DNA of 64,000 nucleotides. It comes from Siphonodentalium dalli. Taxonomy: Eukaryota > Mollusca > Scaphopoda > Gadilida > Siphonodentaliidae. Below the pieces are notes generated by a model. It was given only the letters and a program-made list of their open reading frames with translations, had not been told where the DNA came from and ran no database searches. Each line of letters begins with the position of its first letter. The first letter of the stretch is position 1. The position numbers and the translations under genes were made by a program. Positions 33,208 through 43,600 of the stretch are shown one piece after another. The stretch is taken from the NCBI GenBank assembly GCA_032622095.1, contig CP136069.1:103816278-103880277 (forward strand), in the 5' to 3' direction.

Positions 33208-33775
33208 TGCCATGAATCTCTACTCTGTCTAACTCCCGTAGACATACCGGTATTCCACCAGTACAAAACCCGGGAAGGCGGGAACTTTTTAAAGTTTTGA
33301 CAGAGAACCTTATAAAGACGAAAAAATAACAAGGGAAATGTATTTATTTGACAGACTTTGTTAATTATACCTGTTGCTTAATGATTTATTCATCGGTACG
33401 TGAAGTTCCCAGCTCGAGATAACATTATTTACGTGACTTTTGACACCGGATTCCACAATTAATAATAATATTGAATTTATTCCCAGTCATTAAACTCTAC
33501 ACATTACTATATCGTAAGTGACACATTTCACGAATACTATAGGAAATAAACTTGGCAGGGTGGGTGCATGTGCTTGTGGGGAGGTGGATGGTACATTCTA
33601 ACAAACTTCAGCCCAAAAATGTTCTCGACAGGGAAGTTCTGTGAGATTGCCCAAAGAAATACATTCTCTACGTTATTTTTTCGACTTTATAATGTTCCCT
33701 GTCAAAAGACAAAACTTAAAAAAGTTCCCGGGTTTTGACAACTTTTGTACTGGTGGAATATGATCTGTACGCCTA
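33208..33775. mobile_element. ~570-bp fold-back, GATCATGCC family
   Basis: GATCATGCCATGAATCTC, then ACCAGTACAAAACCCGGGAA and AGTTTTGACAG, is mirrored at 33650-33770 by CCTGTCAAAAGACAAAAC, TTCCCGGGTTTTG and GTACTGGTGGAATATGATC. The right tip has lost the CATGAATC part. Confidence 0.7.
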
Positions 33776-34140
33776 CGCTACACTAGTAACTACTGAGTAC
33801 TGTACTACAGCCTGGCGTTAGACAGACTCACACTCACAGTGACACAGAGTAGACTCAAAATCAAATTGATGTTGTTTTCCAGTAGTCACTTGAAGTTCAC
33901 CGAAGAACACATGTGGTTAACTTGTGAGAATATTCGCCTGTGAATAACGTCTGTGGGTTTGATGATGATCCATGAACTTGAGTTATAAATTCATTATTGT
34001 CAAATAATGAAATATTGACTGAATCAGTCAACCGGTTGGTGATCTGAATTTAGGCTTTTAGTTTTAGCGCACGTGTCCATCACTTATAATTTATATGCAA
34101 CCATTACATTATGCATCCATAGTGTGAGTTCCACTTGACT
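33776..34140. other. Intergenic within the insertion, no gene
   Basis: AT-rich unique sequence with no recognised coding frame or repeat. Confidence 0.35.
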
Positions 34141-34225
34141 GTTGTAGCCGGCAGTAGTGTTGACTGGAACAGTTTTCGACAATGACATTAAATTTTTCAG
34201 TCAATGTCACCGCCGACACCGGCCC

Positions 34226-34491
34226 GGGGCGGGAGAAAAGTTCGTAAACTCTCTTTGCGTGTAATTATTCGCCGAATTCTGCCTCCTATCAATAGTATCA
34301 TGGTATATCTCTAGCGTGTATAGTTCCTTTTTTTCTTGTTGAATTGTTTTGGCTTTCCTCGTCATTATCTTCGGAGACTAATTGTTGTATTTTTCGTTAA
34401 AAAAATGATGAATCTTGTGAAAAGCAGCCGATAATTTGACCGGAAATAATCTGCGCATGCGCACACATTCACGTATTGGCTTTTAGCCAAT
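34226..34491. promoter_or_regulatory. Promoter-like motif cluster without a visible gene
   Basis: GGGGCGGG (34226-34233, GC-box-like), TGCGCATGCGCA (34452-34463, matching the palindromic NRF1 motif) and ATTGGCTTTTAGCCAAT (34475-34491, a pair of inverted CCAAT boxes) lie within 270 bases in locally GC-richer DNA. No convincing first exon follows on either strand. Confidence 0.35.
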
Positions 34492-34556
34492 CGTATGCTT
34501 AGTTCTAGATTCTCGCCGGATTTAGACATGACATCATAGCAGGCGCGTAATTTGAG

Positions 34557-34573
34557 GAGGGGGGGGGGGGGGG
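34557..34573 (+). repeat. Poly-G run
   Basis: An uninterrupted G run of about 17 bases follows TGAGGA. It creates the proline run in a minus-strand open frame (34365-34643) that I do not accept as a gene. Confidence 0.9.
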
Positions 34574-34659
34574 CAAAGTTTAGTCCGGGAACGTATGCCG
34601 GGGTGGATGGTCGATAGAACCAACAAACAAATTTTTTTCGCAACTCAAAATGTTTTTTC

Positions 34660-36000
34660 CTGCATGTCTTTTGACTGTTTTTGCTGTTTAATTGGCTTAA
34701 AACACCTTAATTAATAAGAATAATTGAGAATAAAAGAAATAATGTAATGCTAACTGCTATTGACCGACTGCAGGCAGTTATCGTATTGTATTTTGTTGCA
34801 GATTTTGTTGGTGTCGGTCCCAGCTATCAGTCCAAGGTAAATTCAAACATAAATTTCCGAGGCGTAACGACAATTTTTTTAAACAAAGACTGTCTTTTAA
34901 AATATCTTAATTATATCAAACCAAGCTAATCAAATATAGGCCTACACACCTGTAATAAAATATATGCAGGCCTACTGACAGAAGACTTATTCTGTTTTGT
35001 TTTACGCAGACGGGAGGGTTTGAATAGCTGATTAGTTTTATTCAATAACTCAACAGCGCTGAAGGGAATTTTCATATAAACTAGCTGTACATATATAAAC
35101 AACAACAATTTTCATAAAAAATATAATGATGCATAATTATAGAACTGAACTTGACATAATTCTACAGAAGTATTACTGACGACATAATAGACCTATTAAA
35201 AGTCATTATTGCAGGAGGGATTTCTTCCGCACGTAGCTAGGCCTATGCGCCCGGGTGGGTGGGTGGTAGATGGGACCAACAAATCTCTGCTTCAGTGTTA
35301 AAAGGAGGTGGGTGTCCAAAAATGGTCGGAAAAAAACTGCCGAAAACGGAAGAAAAAAAAATTATGCGAGAGTGGGTGGGTCCCAACAACGTTCCATTTG
35401 CATGAATTCCACGGAAAAGCAGCCATATGGAGACCGAGCATGGGTAGACCTATATATTTGCACCAAAAGAATGTCATTGGAGAATGTTGTTGCTTCTTCT
35501 GTATTTCATTATTACTATCCAATGAATATATTTTGGAATGGTCATTGCCCACACTATACAATCTCTTTAACACCAGATATTGTGTGACTGGGGGGGATCA
35601 ATGATGCGCGCATGCGCAGTCAACGCATATTTTCATATTTGGCCAAATAAGGTCAAATGAACCCAAATATCATTTTCAAGCAGCTCAAGGGTCATTCTAT
35701 GTTAATAATGAGGCATGTGTTTAAATGTTATTTTTGTCACATTTCCCATATCACAATCAGACTCAATTGCCATAGTAGCTAGGCCTATCCCCCTTTTGCA
35801 CATCTATTTTGGTAAAATTACGGTTTAACCCTAGCTACCACCAACCCGTTTCGAAGGTAAAAATCGTCACATAGCAACCCTTGCCATGGCAAGTATTTTC
35901 GAGATTGTCACCATATCTGAAAATACGTGGGACCTAATATACACATGTGCCAAGTTTTATGATTTTATGAAAATGTCTGCACTTGTTACACAAACAAAAA
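34660..36000. other. Unassigned sequence within the insertion
   Basis: No gene recognised. There are several TAGGCCTA-type words, a GCGCATGCGCAG word at 35608 resembling the NRF1 motif, and overlapping short frames at 35270-35604 that cover the same bases on both strands. Confidence 0.4.
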
Positions 36001-36009
36001 ACTATACCT

Positions 36010-36400
36010 AAAAAATCGCACGGTGATTCCGTCACGCTCACCATCTGGTAAATATCTACACTTCATTATACATTTATACAATATAAATATGTTGTTTGTC
36101 AGGCGAATTCTTAACCCGTTTTGTACAGAGCCAATGCAAGTATATAGGCCTATGTTATGTGTAACAATTCAGAGTTATCTTGATAATGAAGGGTAAGGGA
36201 ACTTTTCGTGTGATTCCGTCACGGCCGAACTTTTGTTTATACCGATGCAGATCAACTTCCATTATGTATTTCTTATGTATCACTTTGCTCCATCATTCTA
36301 AAAAAAATAGTAGGCGAAATATCATTGGTATATATGAACCACATACGGTCGGGTACAAGTTGAAAAAAGCTCTGCGTTTGGTGATTCCGTCACGCTGGAA
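36010..36400 (+). repeat. Three GTGATTCCGTCACG boxes in diverged ~170-190-bp units
   Basis: The 14-base word occurs exactly at 36023-36036, 36210-36223 and 36381-36394. It contains the short inverted repeat GTGA-TTCCG-TCAC. Sequence between boxes is only loosely similar (a TTCATTATACATTTA tract against TTCCATTATGTATTTC). Confidence 0.75.
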
Positions 36401-37206
36401 TTCATGTTTGATGGACCATTTTTACGATAGCGAGAATGATGCATCATGGGATATAAATTCCCAAAACATTAACACGTGCGAGGAAAGCCACATGCATCTA
36501 CTATATAAGAGCTTTACAGTGGGTCTACAACACACATATATAGGCCTATAGGCCTAACGTTAAACTTTATTATTTTTGATAGTTTTTGCGTGAAATTTTA
36601 AACAAATATCAGGTACATATAACTCTCCGAGAATGTTAAAAACAATTTGTAACTATTATACTCATAGTGATTGTATTGATTTTATGTGACAAAAAATAGA
36701 CGGGAACATGTGGTCACAATTTAATTGCGTTAACTCATGCAGTGAATGCATGCATGTTGAAGTTTTGCGGTCAGAAAACACCTGCTAAAAATAGTTTTAT
36801 TGGGAATTTTTTCACACAACATGCTCAGAGAATATAGAATAAACATAGCCCTACCTGGCTATCTAAAATTATTTCTGCGTGTTGGGATTATAATTAACCA
36901 TCATGCTACATGTCGTGCAACGGAGAGCGTTCAACTACGACGATAATACATTCACTCTTTCGTATCGCGGTCCTTTTCATAGTGTCCGACAAAATGTCCT
37001 TTACTAAAATGACCATTCCTTAAATTCCTTTGCCCCCCCCCCCCCTCACTGTATGATTCAATGACAGTGAACATGAAAAGAAATAAAAGAGTTTCTCATA
37101 CAAGAGTCCCCCCATTGGCTTTGTTTGGTTTTGTTCAGTGTTTGTTTTTGTTTTTTGCTCGTCTTTTTCTCGACGGGCCCCGGATCATTTCAGAAATCGA
37201 CCTAGA
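36401..37206. other. Unassigned sequence within the insertion
   Basis: No gene seen. It contains ATATAGGCCTATAGGCCTA near 36538 and a poly-C run at 37033-37046. Confidence 0.4.
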
Positions 37207-37715
37207 TCATGCCATGAATCTCTACTCTGGCTAACGGCCATAGAGATCATTTTCCAACAGTACAAAACCTGGGAACTTTTTGAAGTTTTGACAGGGATCA
37301 AGTCGAAAAAGTAACACGGGGAATATATTTCTTAGTTATATCAGTGGTTATATAGCTGTTCCTTAATAATATACTTCACTATAGGTGAAGGTCCCACTCG
37401 AAATTGCATGTTTTTCAGTGACTTTGTGAGTTGATATCGAAATATATAAACATTGAATTAATCACCCATGCATGCATGCAGGGAAAATCTGCATATAATT
37501 ATAAGCGACGCAAAGCAAATTCGCTCACAAAGTCATAAATCGTGAAAGTTCGAGTTGGGACCTTCACCTAATGAAGTATACATTATTAAGCCAGGAACTG
37601 AGACCGTGACGTATATACCCCCTGCGTTATTTTTCGACTTTATAACTTGAAGGTTCCCTGTCAAAACTTTAAAAAGTTCCAATGTGTTGTATACTGCATG
37701 GTGGAATATGATATC
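37207..37715. mobile_element. ~510-bp fold-back, GATCATGCC family
   Basis: GATCATGCCATGAATCTC at 37207 starts a ~215-bp arm (AACCTGGGAACTTTTTGAAG, GTGAAGGTCCCA) mirrored at 37525-37710 (TTGGGACCTTCACCTAATGA, TTCCCTGTCAAAACTTTAAA, GGTGGAATATGATATC). The interior contains CATGCATGCATGCAGG. Confidence 0.75.
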
Positions 37716-37924
37716 TACGGGCGTTTCAAACGTTTGTAGGAGCAAACATCCGTTCTGTATAGCTTACCATGCAGGTCTGGTTGGAAACACAATCATTGAC
37801 GCTTTCAAAATACCCGATAACGGACCAATTTTCATTGTTTCAATGACCAAAAATATTGCCGTTAATAAATTGTATATGGGTTTAAAAAAAACATGAAAAC
37901 ACAATATGCAAATGCAATCTGTTG

Positions 37925-38362
37925 TATACCCCCCGCAACGAAGTTAGGGGGGTATACTGTAGTCGGCTTGTCCGTCGTCCGTCCGTCCGTGGACACAAAT
38001 TTGTCCGGAGTTTTTCTCAGTCGTTTTTCGATCAATTTCCGTGAAACTTGGCACAGACATCAACCACCATGGAAACATGTGCACCTGCGATTATGACGTC
38101 TGTCGGACTTTTTTGTTGGAGTTATCTCCCCTTTTTCGACTTAGAAAATTTTCGCAACATGTATAATTTTGTCCGAGCTTTTATTCCTACATTTTTAGGT
38201 GAATTCTTGTTAAACTTGGCACAGATATTTAGTACCATGGGAACCTGTGCACCTGCAATTATGACGTCTGTCCGACATTTTTGGTGGAGTTGTCCCCCTT
38301 TTTCAACTTAGAAATTTGTTTGCAACATGCATAATTTTGTCCCAGCTTTTATTTCTACATTT
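37925..38362 (-). repeat. TATACCCCCC repeat family, inverted copy, part 1
   Basis: The series begins with TATACCCCCCGCAACGAAGT and continues with GTCCGTCCGTCCGTGGACAC and the complement of the GGTTCCCATGG units (near 38070 and 38240). Orientation is opposite to the sets at 29569-31650. Confidence 0.75.
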
Positions 38363-38366
38363 TTAA

Positions 38367-38835
38367 AGGTACTCAACCCGTAAAGAGGGTCCCCATCTCA
38401 ACAGATTCCAACAACAACAATCCGATCAGAGGGTCCTATATTACTATTTCTTTGGCTTTGGGGGTAAAAAATATTTGATTCGAGTCGAGGAACCCATCAA
38501 ACAAAGCTCAGAGTTATTAGATATTGATTTTTGAAAATTCTTATGTTCTCGAGATGAGTACTTATAACTGCCGTCAATTTGGTAACATGCTCGAGATTTT
38601 ACGCCAAAATTCTATTCAAACAGACAAGGATGGATAACTCTATAATCGAGTGGTAATAATTGACTACGTACTGGGCCAGTAAGAATTCCCGATAATGAAA
38701 AATAATAGATTTCTAAAATCGATATCTAACAAATCTGAGCTTTGATGGGTGACTTCCTCGACTCGAATCAAATTTTGTTGACCCCCGAAGCCATTGAAAT
38801 AGTAATTGAGAGGAGTTTTATCGGGTTGAGTACCT
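38367..38835. mobile_element. 469-bp MITE with TTAA duplication
   Basis: Tips AGGTACTCAACCCG and its complement are flanked by TTAA on both sides (38363-38366 and 38836-38839). Inner arms also pair (CGAGTCGAGGAACCCATCAA against TTGATGGGTGACTTCCTCG with small differences). It interrupts a unit of the TATACCCCCC family. TTAA duplications are typical of piggyBac and Kolobok elements; there is no transposase here. Confidence 0.8.
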
Positions 38836-38839
38836 TTAA

Positions 38840-39165
38840 GTGAATTCTTTTTAAACTTGGCACTGATATTAAGTACCATGGGAACCTGTGAATATGATGT
38901 CTTTTTTTTTGTGGAGTCATTCCCCTTTTTCGACTTAGAACACTTTCGCAACATGCATAATTTTGTCTGAACTTTTATTCCTACATTTATTCGGTCAATA
39001 GGTTTAAGATTAGTAGTTATTGTTGTGCACTTACAATGGAAACTGTTATGTTATTATTTTAACTAAATGATTACTGACATGTGAATCATTTTAGTATTTT
39101 AAAAACACGGCGGGGGGGGGTGGGGGTATCCTTAGTCCCATTGGGACAGTCACACCTCTAGCTAT
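38840..39165 (-). repeat. TATACCCCCC repeat family, inverted copy, part 2
   Basis: It continues the unit broken by the TTAA MITE (GTACCATGGGAACCTGTG near 38873) and ends CCCATTGGGACAGTCACACC TCTAG, the mirror of the sequence at 29850-29875. Confidence 0.7.
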
Positions 39166-39449
39166 TTTAGAACAAAATATTAATTAAGTTTATTACTATA
39201 TTAAAATTAAAATAACCGAAAATGAAATAATTTCATAATTGAAAAAGTTCATTTTTAATATTAAGCCACATGTCAGAGGACAAAGCTTAATATATCAGTG
39301 TGAAGCTGTGAGCAGAAAACCTGAACATATCGAAACTACCAGAGTCCAATAAGTGTGTCATAAGTGTAGACAAATCTTTATAAGTGTACCTACCTACACA
39401 TGTTGTAAAAGGGTGGGCAGCATTCCCAAACATTTAAAAACAAACATGA

Positions 39450-39895
39450 CATTTGGAACTTATTTCCCATTCCTTATTCTCAAAAATGTCTCTTTTGGCC
39501 GATTTGATGGGATGGGTGGTTGGCCCGCCCCAAATACCCCCTAGAAACAAACCACCCCACCCATCACCCCCGGGGAGTACCACCCCGAGGCCGAGGGGGT
39601 GAAAATGAGGTATGGACCATTTTCGAGAACAGTAATGATTTTGGCCAATTTTATGGCATATGGGTGAGTGTTCTGCCCCAAATAGCCTATAGAAACACAC
39701 TTACCCCCCCCCCCCCCCATCACCCCCAGGGATTACCACCCGAGGGGGGTGAAATGGGGTATGGACCATTTTCGAGAACAGTAAGGATTTCGGCCGATTT
39801 GACGGCATGGGTGGGTGACTCACCCCAAATTCCATAGAAACACCTCGATTCGACCCCCCACCCACCCATCACCCCCCACCATCCACACAATGATG
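39450..39895 (+). repeat. ~149-bp C-rich tandem repeat, about 2.9 copies
   Basis: ATGGACCATTTTCGAGAAC occurs near 39612 and 39761. GGCCGATTTGATGGGATGGG, GGCCAATTTTATGGCATATG and GGCCGATTTGACGGCATGGG mark the three units. C runs (CCACCCATCACCCCC) separate them. Open frames on both strands are repeat frames. Confidence 0.8.
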
Positions 39896-39903
39896 TAAAC
39901 TTA

Positions 39904-39939
39904 ATTCTCACTTCACTGTGAGTACAGTGAAGTGAGAAT
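39904..39939. repeat. Perfect 16-bp hairpin
   Basis: ATTCTCACTTCACTGT, a 4-base loop, and ACAGTGAAGTGAGAAT pair without mismatch. Confidence 0.85.
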
Positions 39940-39967
39940 GACCATGTTTGCAGATGCAGACCGGCTA

Positions 39968-40441
39968 TTGGTGAATAAGTTAGATTAGCTAGGTGGAATT
40001 TTATTGTAATTTGTTTGTGTTAAATTAGCTAGATTCTAGTTAAATTCACTATATGTGTCTCAATTCTAAGTTGGATTAGCTACTTTTCAGCTAGGTCCAG
40101 TTTTCGTAAAATTTGTCTGTGTCAAATTAGCCAAATTCTAGCACAGAATTATATTTTCAATGTTGAATTAGCTAACTTCTAGCATATTGGAACATCCTTG
40201 GGGCCAAAAATTCTATAAGCTAAAAACTAACTAATATGTTAGCTAAGTTCTAGCATATATTATTAGCTAAGTTCTAGCTACACTAGATATTAACTAAAGT
40301 TTTAGCTAGGTTTTAGTGTAATTCTTAGCTATTATCTAGTATAGCTAAATTATAGCTAATAGTTTAGTGTATTTTTAGTACAATTATTAGCTAATATCTA
40401 GTTTAACTAAAAACATTAGTGTAGCTAAATTTTGGTAGGGG
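39968..40441. repeat. Right subterminal TAGCTA-rich region
   Basis: It has the same word population as 28603-29262 (TTAGCTAAGTTCTAGC, ATTAGCTAATATCTAG), ending in the TTTTGGTAGGGG tip. Confidence 0.85.
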
Positions 40442-40600
40442 TAAAGCGACAGCATGTGCCACTAAATACTCAAACTATACGAAATTTCCTTCAAAATTGG
40501 TCGATTTTTACGTACCATCCCCCAGGATATCTGTAGGTGGTCAACCGAGGGTCAACTGGTCCGGGTTTTCTGAAAGGCGGGTAGGAATGGTGATTATGTG

Positions 40601-43600
40601 GGCATACAGCGACAGCTTGTGCCACTAAATACTTAAACTATACGAAATTTCCTTCAAAATTTGTCGATTTTTACGTTCCATCCCCCAGGATATCTGTAGG
40701 TGGTCAACCGAGGGTCAACTGGTCCGGATTTTCTGTTTAAAGGCGGGCTGTAATGGTGATTATGTGGACATAAAGTTACAGCTTGTGCCACTAAATACTC
40801 AAACTATACGAAATTTCCTTCAAAATTGGGCGATTTTTACGTGCCATCCTCCCAGGATATCTGTAGGTGGTCAACCGAGGGTCAACTGGTCCGGGTTTTC
40901 TAAAAGGAGGGTAGGAATGGTGATTATGTGGGCATAAAGCGACAGCTTGTGCCACTAAACACTTAAACTATACGAAATATCCTTCAAAATTTGTCGATTT
41001 TTACGTACCATCCCCCCAGGATAACTGTAGGTGGTCAAGCGATGGTCAACTGGTCCGAGTTTTCTGAAAGGCGGGTAGGAATGGTGAGTATGTGGGCATA
41101 AAGCGAAAGCTTGTGCCACTAAATACTCAAACTATACGAAATTTCCTTCAAAATTGTTCGATTTTTACGTAACATCCCCCAGGATATCTGTAGGTGGTCA
41201 ACCGAGGGTCAACTGGTCCGGGTTTTTGTAAGGCGGGTATGAGTGGTGATTATGTGGGCATAAAGCGACAGCTTGTGCCACTAAATACTCAAACTATACA
41301 AAATTTCCTTCAAAATTGGTCGATTTTTACGTGCCATCCCCCCAGGATAGCTGTAGGTGGTCAACCGAGGGTCAACTGGTTTGGGTTTTATGAAAGACGG
41401 GTTTTATGAAAGACGGGTAGGAATGGTGATTATGCGGGCATAAAGCGACAGCTTGTGCCACTAAATTCTCAAACTATACGAAATTTCCTTCAAAATTGGT
41501 CGATTTTTACGTACCATCCCCCCAGGATATCTGTAGGTGGGCAACCGAGTGTCAACTGGTCCGGGTTTTCTGAAAGACGGATAGGAATGGTGATTATGTG
41601 GGCATAAAGCTACAGCTTGTGCAACTAAATACTCAAACTATACGAAATTTTCATCAAAATTGGTCGATTTGTACGTACCATCCCCCCAGGATATCTGTAG
41701 GTGGTCAACCGAGGGTCAACTGGTCCGGGTTTTCTGTAAGGCGGGTAAGAATGGTGATTATGTTGGCATAAAGCGACAGCTTGTGCCACTAAATACTCAA
41801 ACTATACGAAATTTCCTTCAAAATTGGTCGATTTTTACGTGCCACTCCACCCAGGGTATGTGTAGGTTGTCAAACGAGGGTCAACTGGTCCGGGTTTTCT
41901 GTAAGGCGGGTAGGAATTGTGATTATGTGGGCATAAAGCGACAGCTTGTGCCACTAAATACTCGAACTATACGAAATTTCCTTCAAAATTGGTCGATTTT
42001 TACTTACCATCCCCCACAGGATATCAGTAGGTGGTCAACCGAGGGTCAACTCCTCCGGGTTTTATGTAAGACGGGTATGAATGGTGATTATGTGGGCATA
42101 AAGCGACAGCTTGTGCCACTAAATACTCAAACAATACGAAATTTCCATCAAAATTGGTCGATTTGTACGTACCATCCCCCCAGGATATATGTAGGTGGTC
42201 AACCGAGTGTCAACTGGTCCGGGTTTTCTGAAAGGCGGGTAGGAATGGTGATTATGTGGGCATAAAGCGACAGCTTGTGCCACTAAATACTCAAACTATA
42301 CGAAATTTCCTTCAAAATTGGTCGATTTTTACGTGCCATCCTCCCAGGATATCTGTAGGTGGTCAACCGAGGGTCAACTGGTCAGAGTATTCTGTAAGGC
42401 GGGTAGGAATGGTGATTATGTGGGAATAAAGCGACAGCTTGTGCCACTAAATACTCAAACTATACGAAATTTCCTTCAAAATTGGTCGATTTTTACGTAC
42501 CACCGCCCCAGGGTATCTGTAGGTGGTCAACCGAGGGTCAACTGGTCCGGGTTTTCTGAAAGGCGGGTAGGAATGGTAATTATGTGGGCATAAAGCGACA
42601 GCTTGTGCCACTAAATACTCAAACTATACGAAATTTCCTTCAAAATTGGTCGATTTTTACGTACCACCCCCCCCCCCCAGGGTATCTGTAGGTGGTCAAC
42701 CGAGGGTCAACTGGTCCGGGTTTTCTGAAAGGCGGGTAGGAATGGTAATTATGTGGGCATAAAGCGACAGCTTGTGCCACTAAATACTTAAACTATACGA
42801 AATTTCCTTCAAAATTTGTCGATTTTTACGTAACATCCCCCCAGGATATCTGTAGGTGGTCAAGCGAGGGTCAACTGGTCCGTGTTTTCTGTAAGGCGGG
42901 TAGGAATGGTGATTATGTGGGCATAAAGCGACAGCTTGTGCCAATAAATACTCAAACTATACGAAATTTCCTTCAAAATTGGTCGATTTTTACGTGCCAT
43001 CACTCAGGATATCTGTAGGTGGTCAACCGAGGGTCAACTGGTTCGGGTTTTATGAAAGGCGGGTAGGAATGGTGATTATGCGGTCATAAAGCGACAGCTT
43101 GTGCCACTATTAAAATACTCAAACTATACGAAATTTCCTTCAAAATTGGTCGATTTTTACGTACCATCCCCCCGAGATATCTGTAGGTGGTCAACAGAGT
43201 GTCAACTGGTCCGGGTTTTCTGAAAGACGGGTAGGAATGGTGATTATGTTGGCATAAAGCGACAGCTTGTGCCACTAAATACTCAATCTATACGAAATTT
43301 CCTTCAAAATTGGTCGATATTTACGTACCATCCCCCCCCCCCCAGGATAACTGTAGGTGATCAACCGAGGGTCAACTGGTCCGGGTTTTCTGTAAGGCGG
43401 GTAGGAATGGTGATTATGTGGGCATAAAGCGATATCTGTAGGTGGTCAACCGAGGGTCAACTGGTCCGAGTTTTCTGTAAGGCGGATTGGAATGGTGATT
43501 ATGTGGGCATAAAGCGACAGCTTGTGCAACTAAATACTCAAACTATACGAAATTTCCATAAAAATTGGTCGATTTGTACGTACCATCCCCCCAGGATATC

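Larger units (their letters stand above)
28603..40441. mobile_element. 11.8-kb insertion in the satellite, TA-flanked
   Basis: Tips are CCCCTACCAAAA at the left and its exact complement TTTTGGTAGGGG at the right, flanked by TA. The satellite resumes in phase on the far side, proving insertion into a monomer. Both ends are filled with TAGCTA-type words. No transposase is seen inside. The interior is a mosaic of smaller MITEs and fold-backs. The TA duplication fits Tc1/mariner-like or another TA-targeting superfamily; the tip does not settle which. Confidence 0.85.

Noticed and set aside
34365-34643. Minus-strand frame of 92 codons with a proline run
   Set aside because: The proline run is just the poly-G tract. 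No domain, and it overlaps promoter-like motifs.
35270-35604. Three overlapping frames of 91-105 codons
   Set aside because: They overlap on both strands with no family resemblance, and contain an A-rich run typical of non-coding DNA.
37684-37896. Possible helicase fragment (a YHAGL word in a 70-codon frame)
   Set aside because: A single five-residue word without the neighbouring helicase motifs is not support. The frame begins inside a fold-back arm.
39434-39911. Overlapping glycine- and proline-rich frames on both strands
   Set aside because: They are translations of the 149-bp C-rich tandem repeat.
41660-42265. Long open frames in the satellite (up to 201 codons) repeated many times
   Set aside because: They are frames of the 164-bp monomer. 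Because 164 is not divisible by 3, one frame passes through all three monomer frames, and only one common stop (TAA in GCATAAAGC) closes it. Indels and C-run changes break them freely, with no sign of coding constraint.
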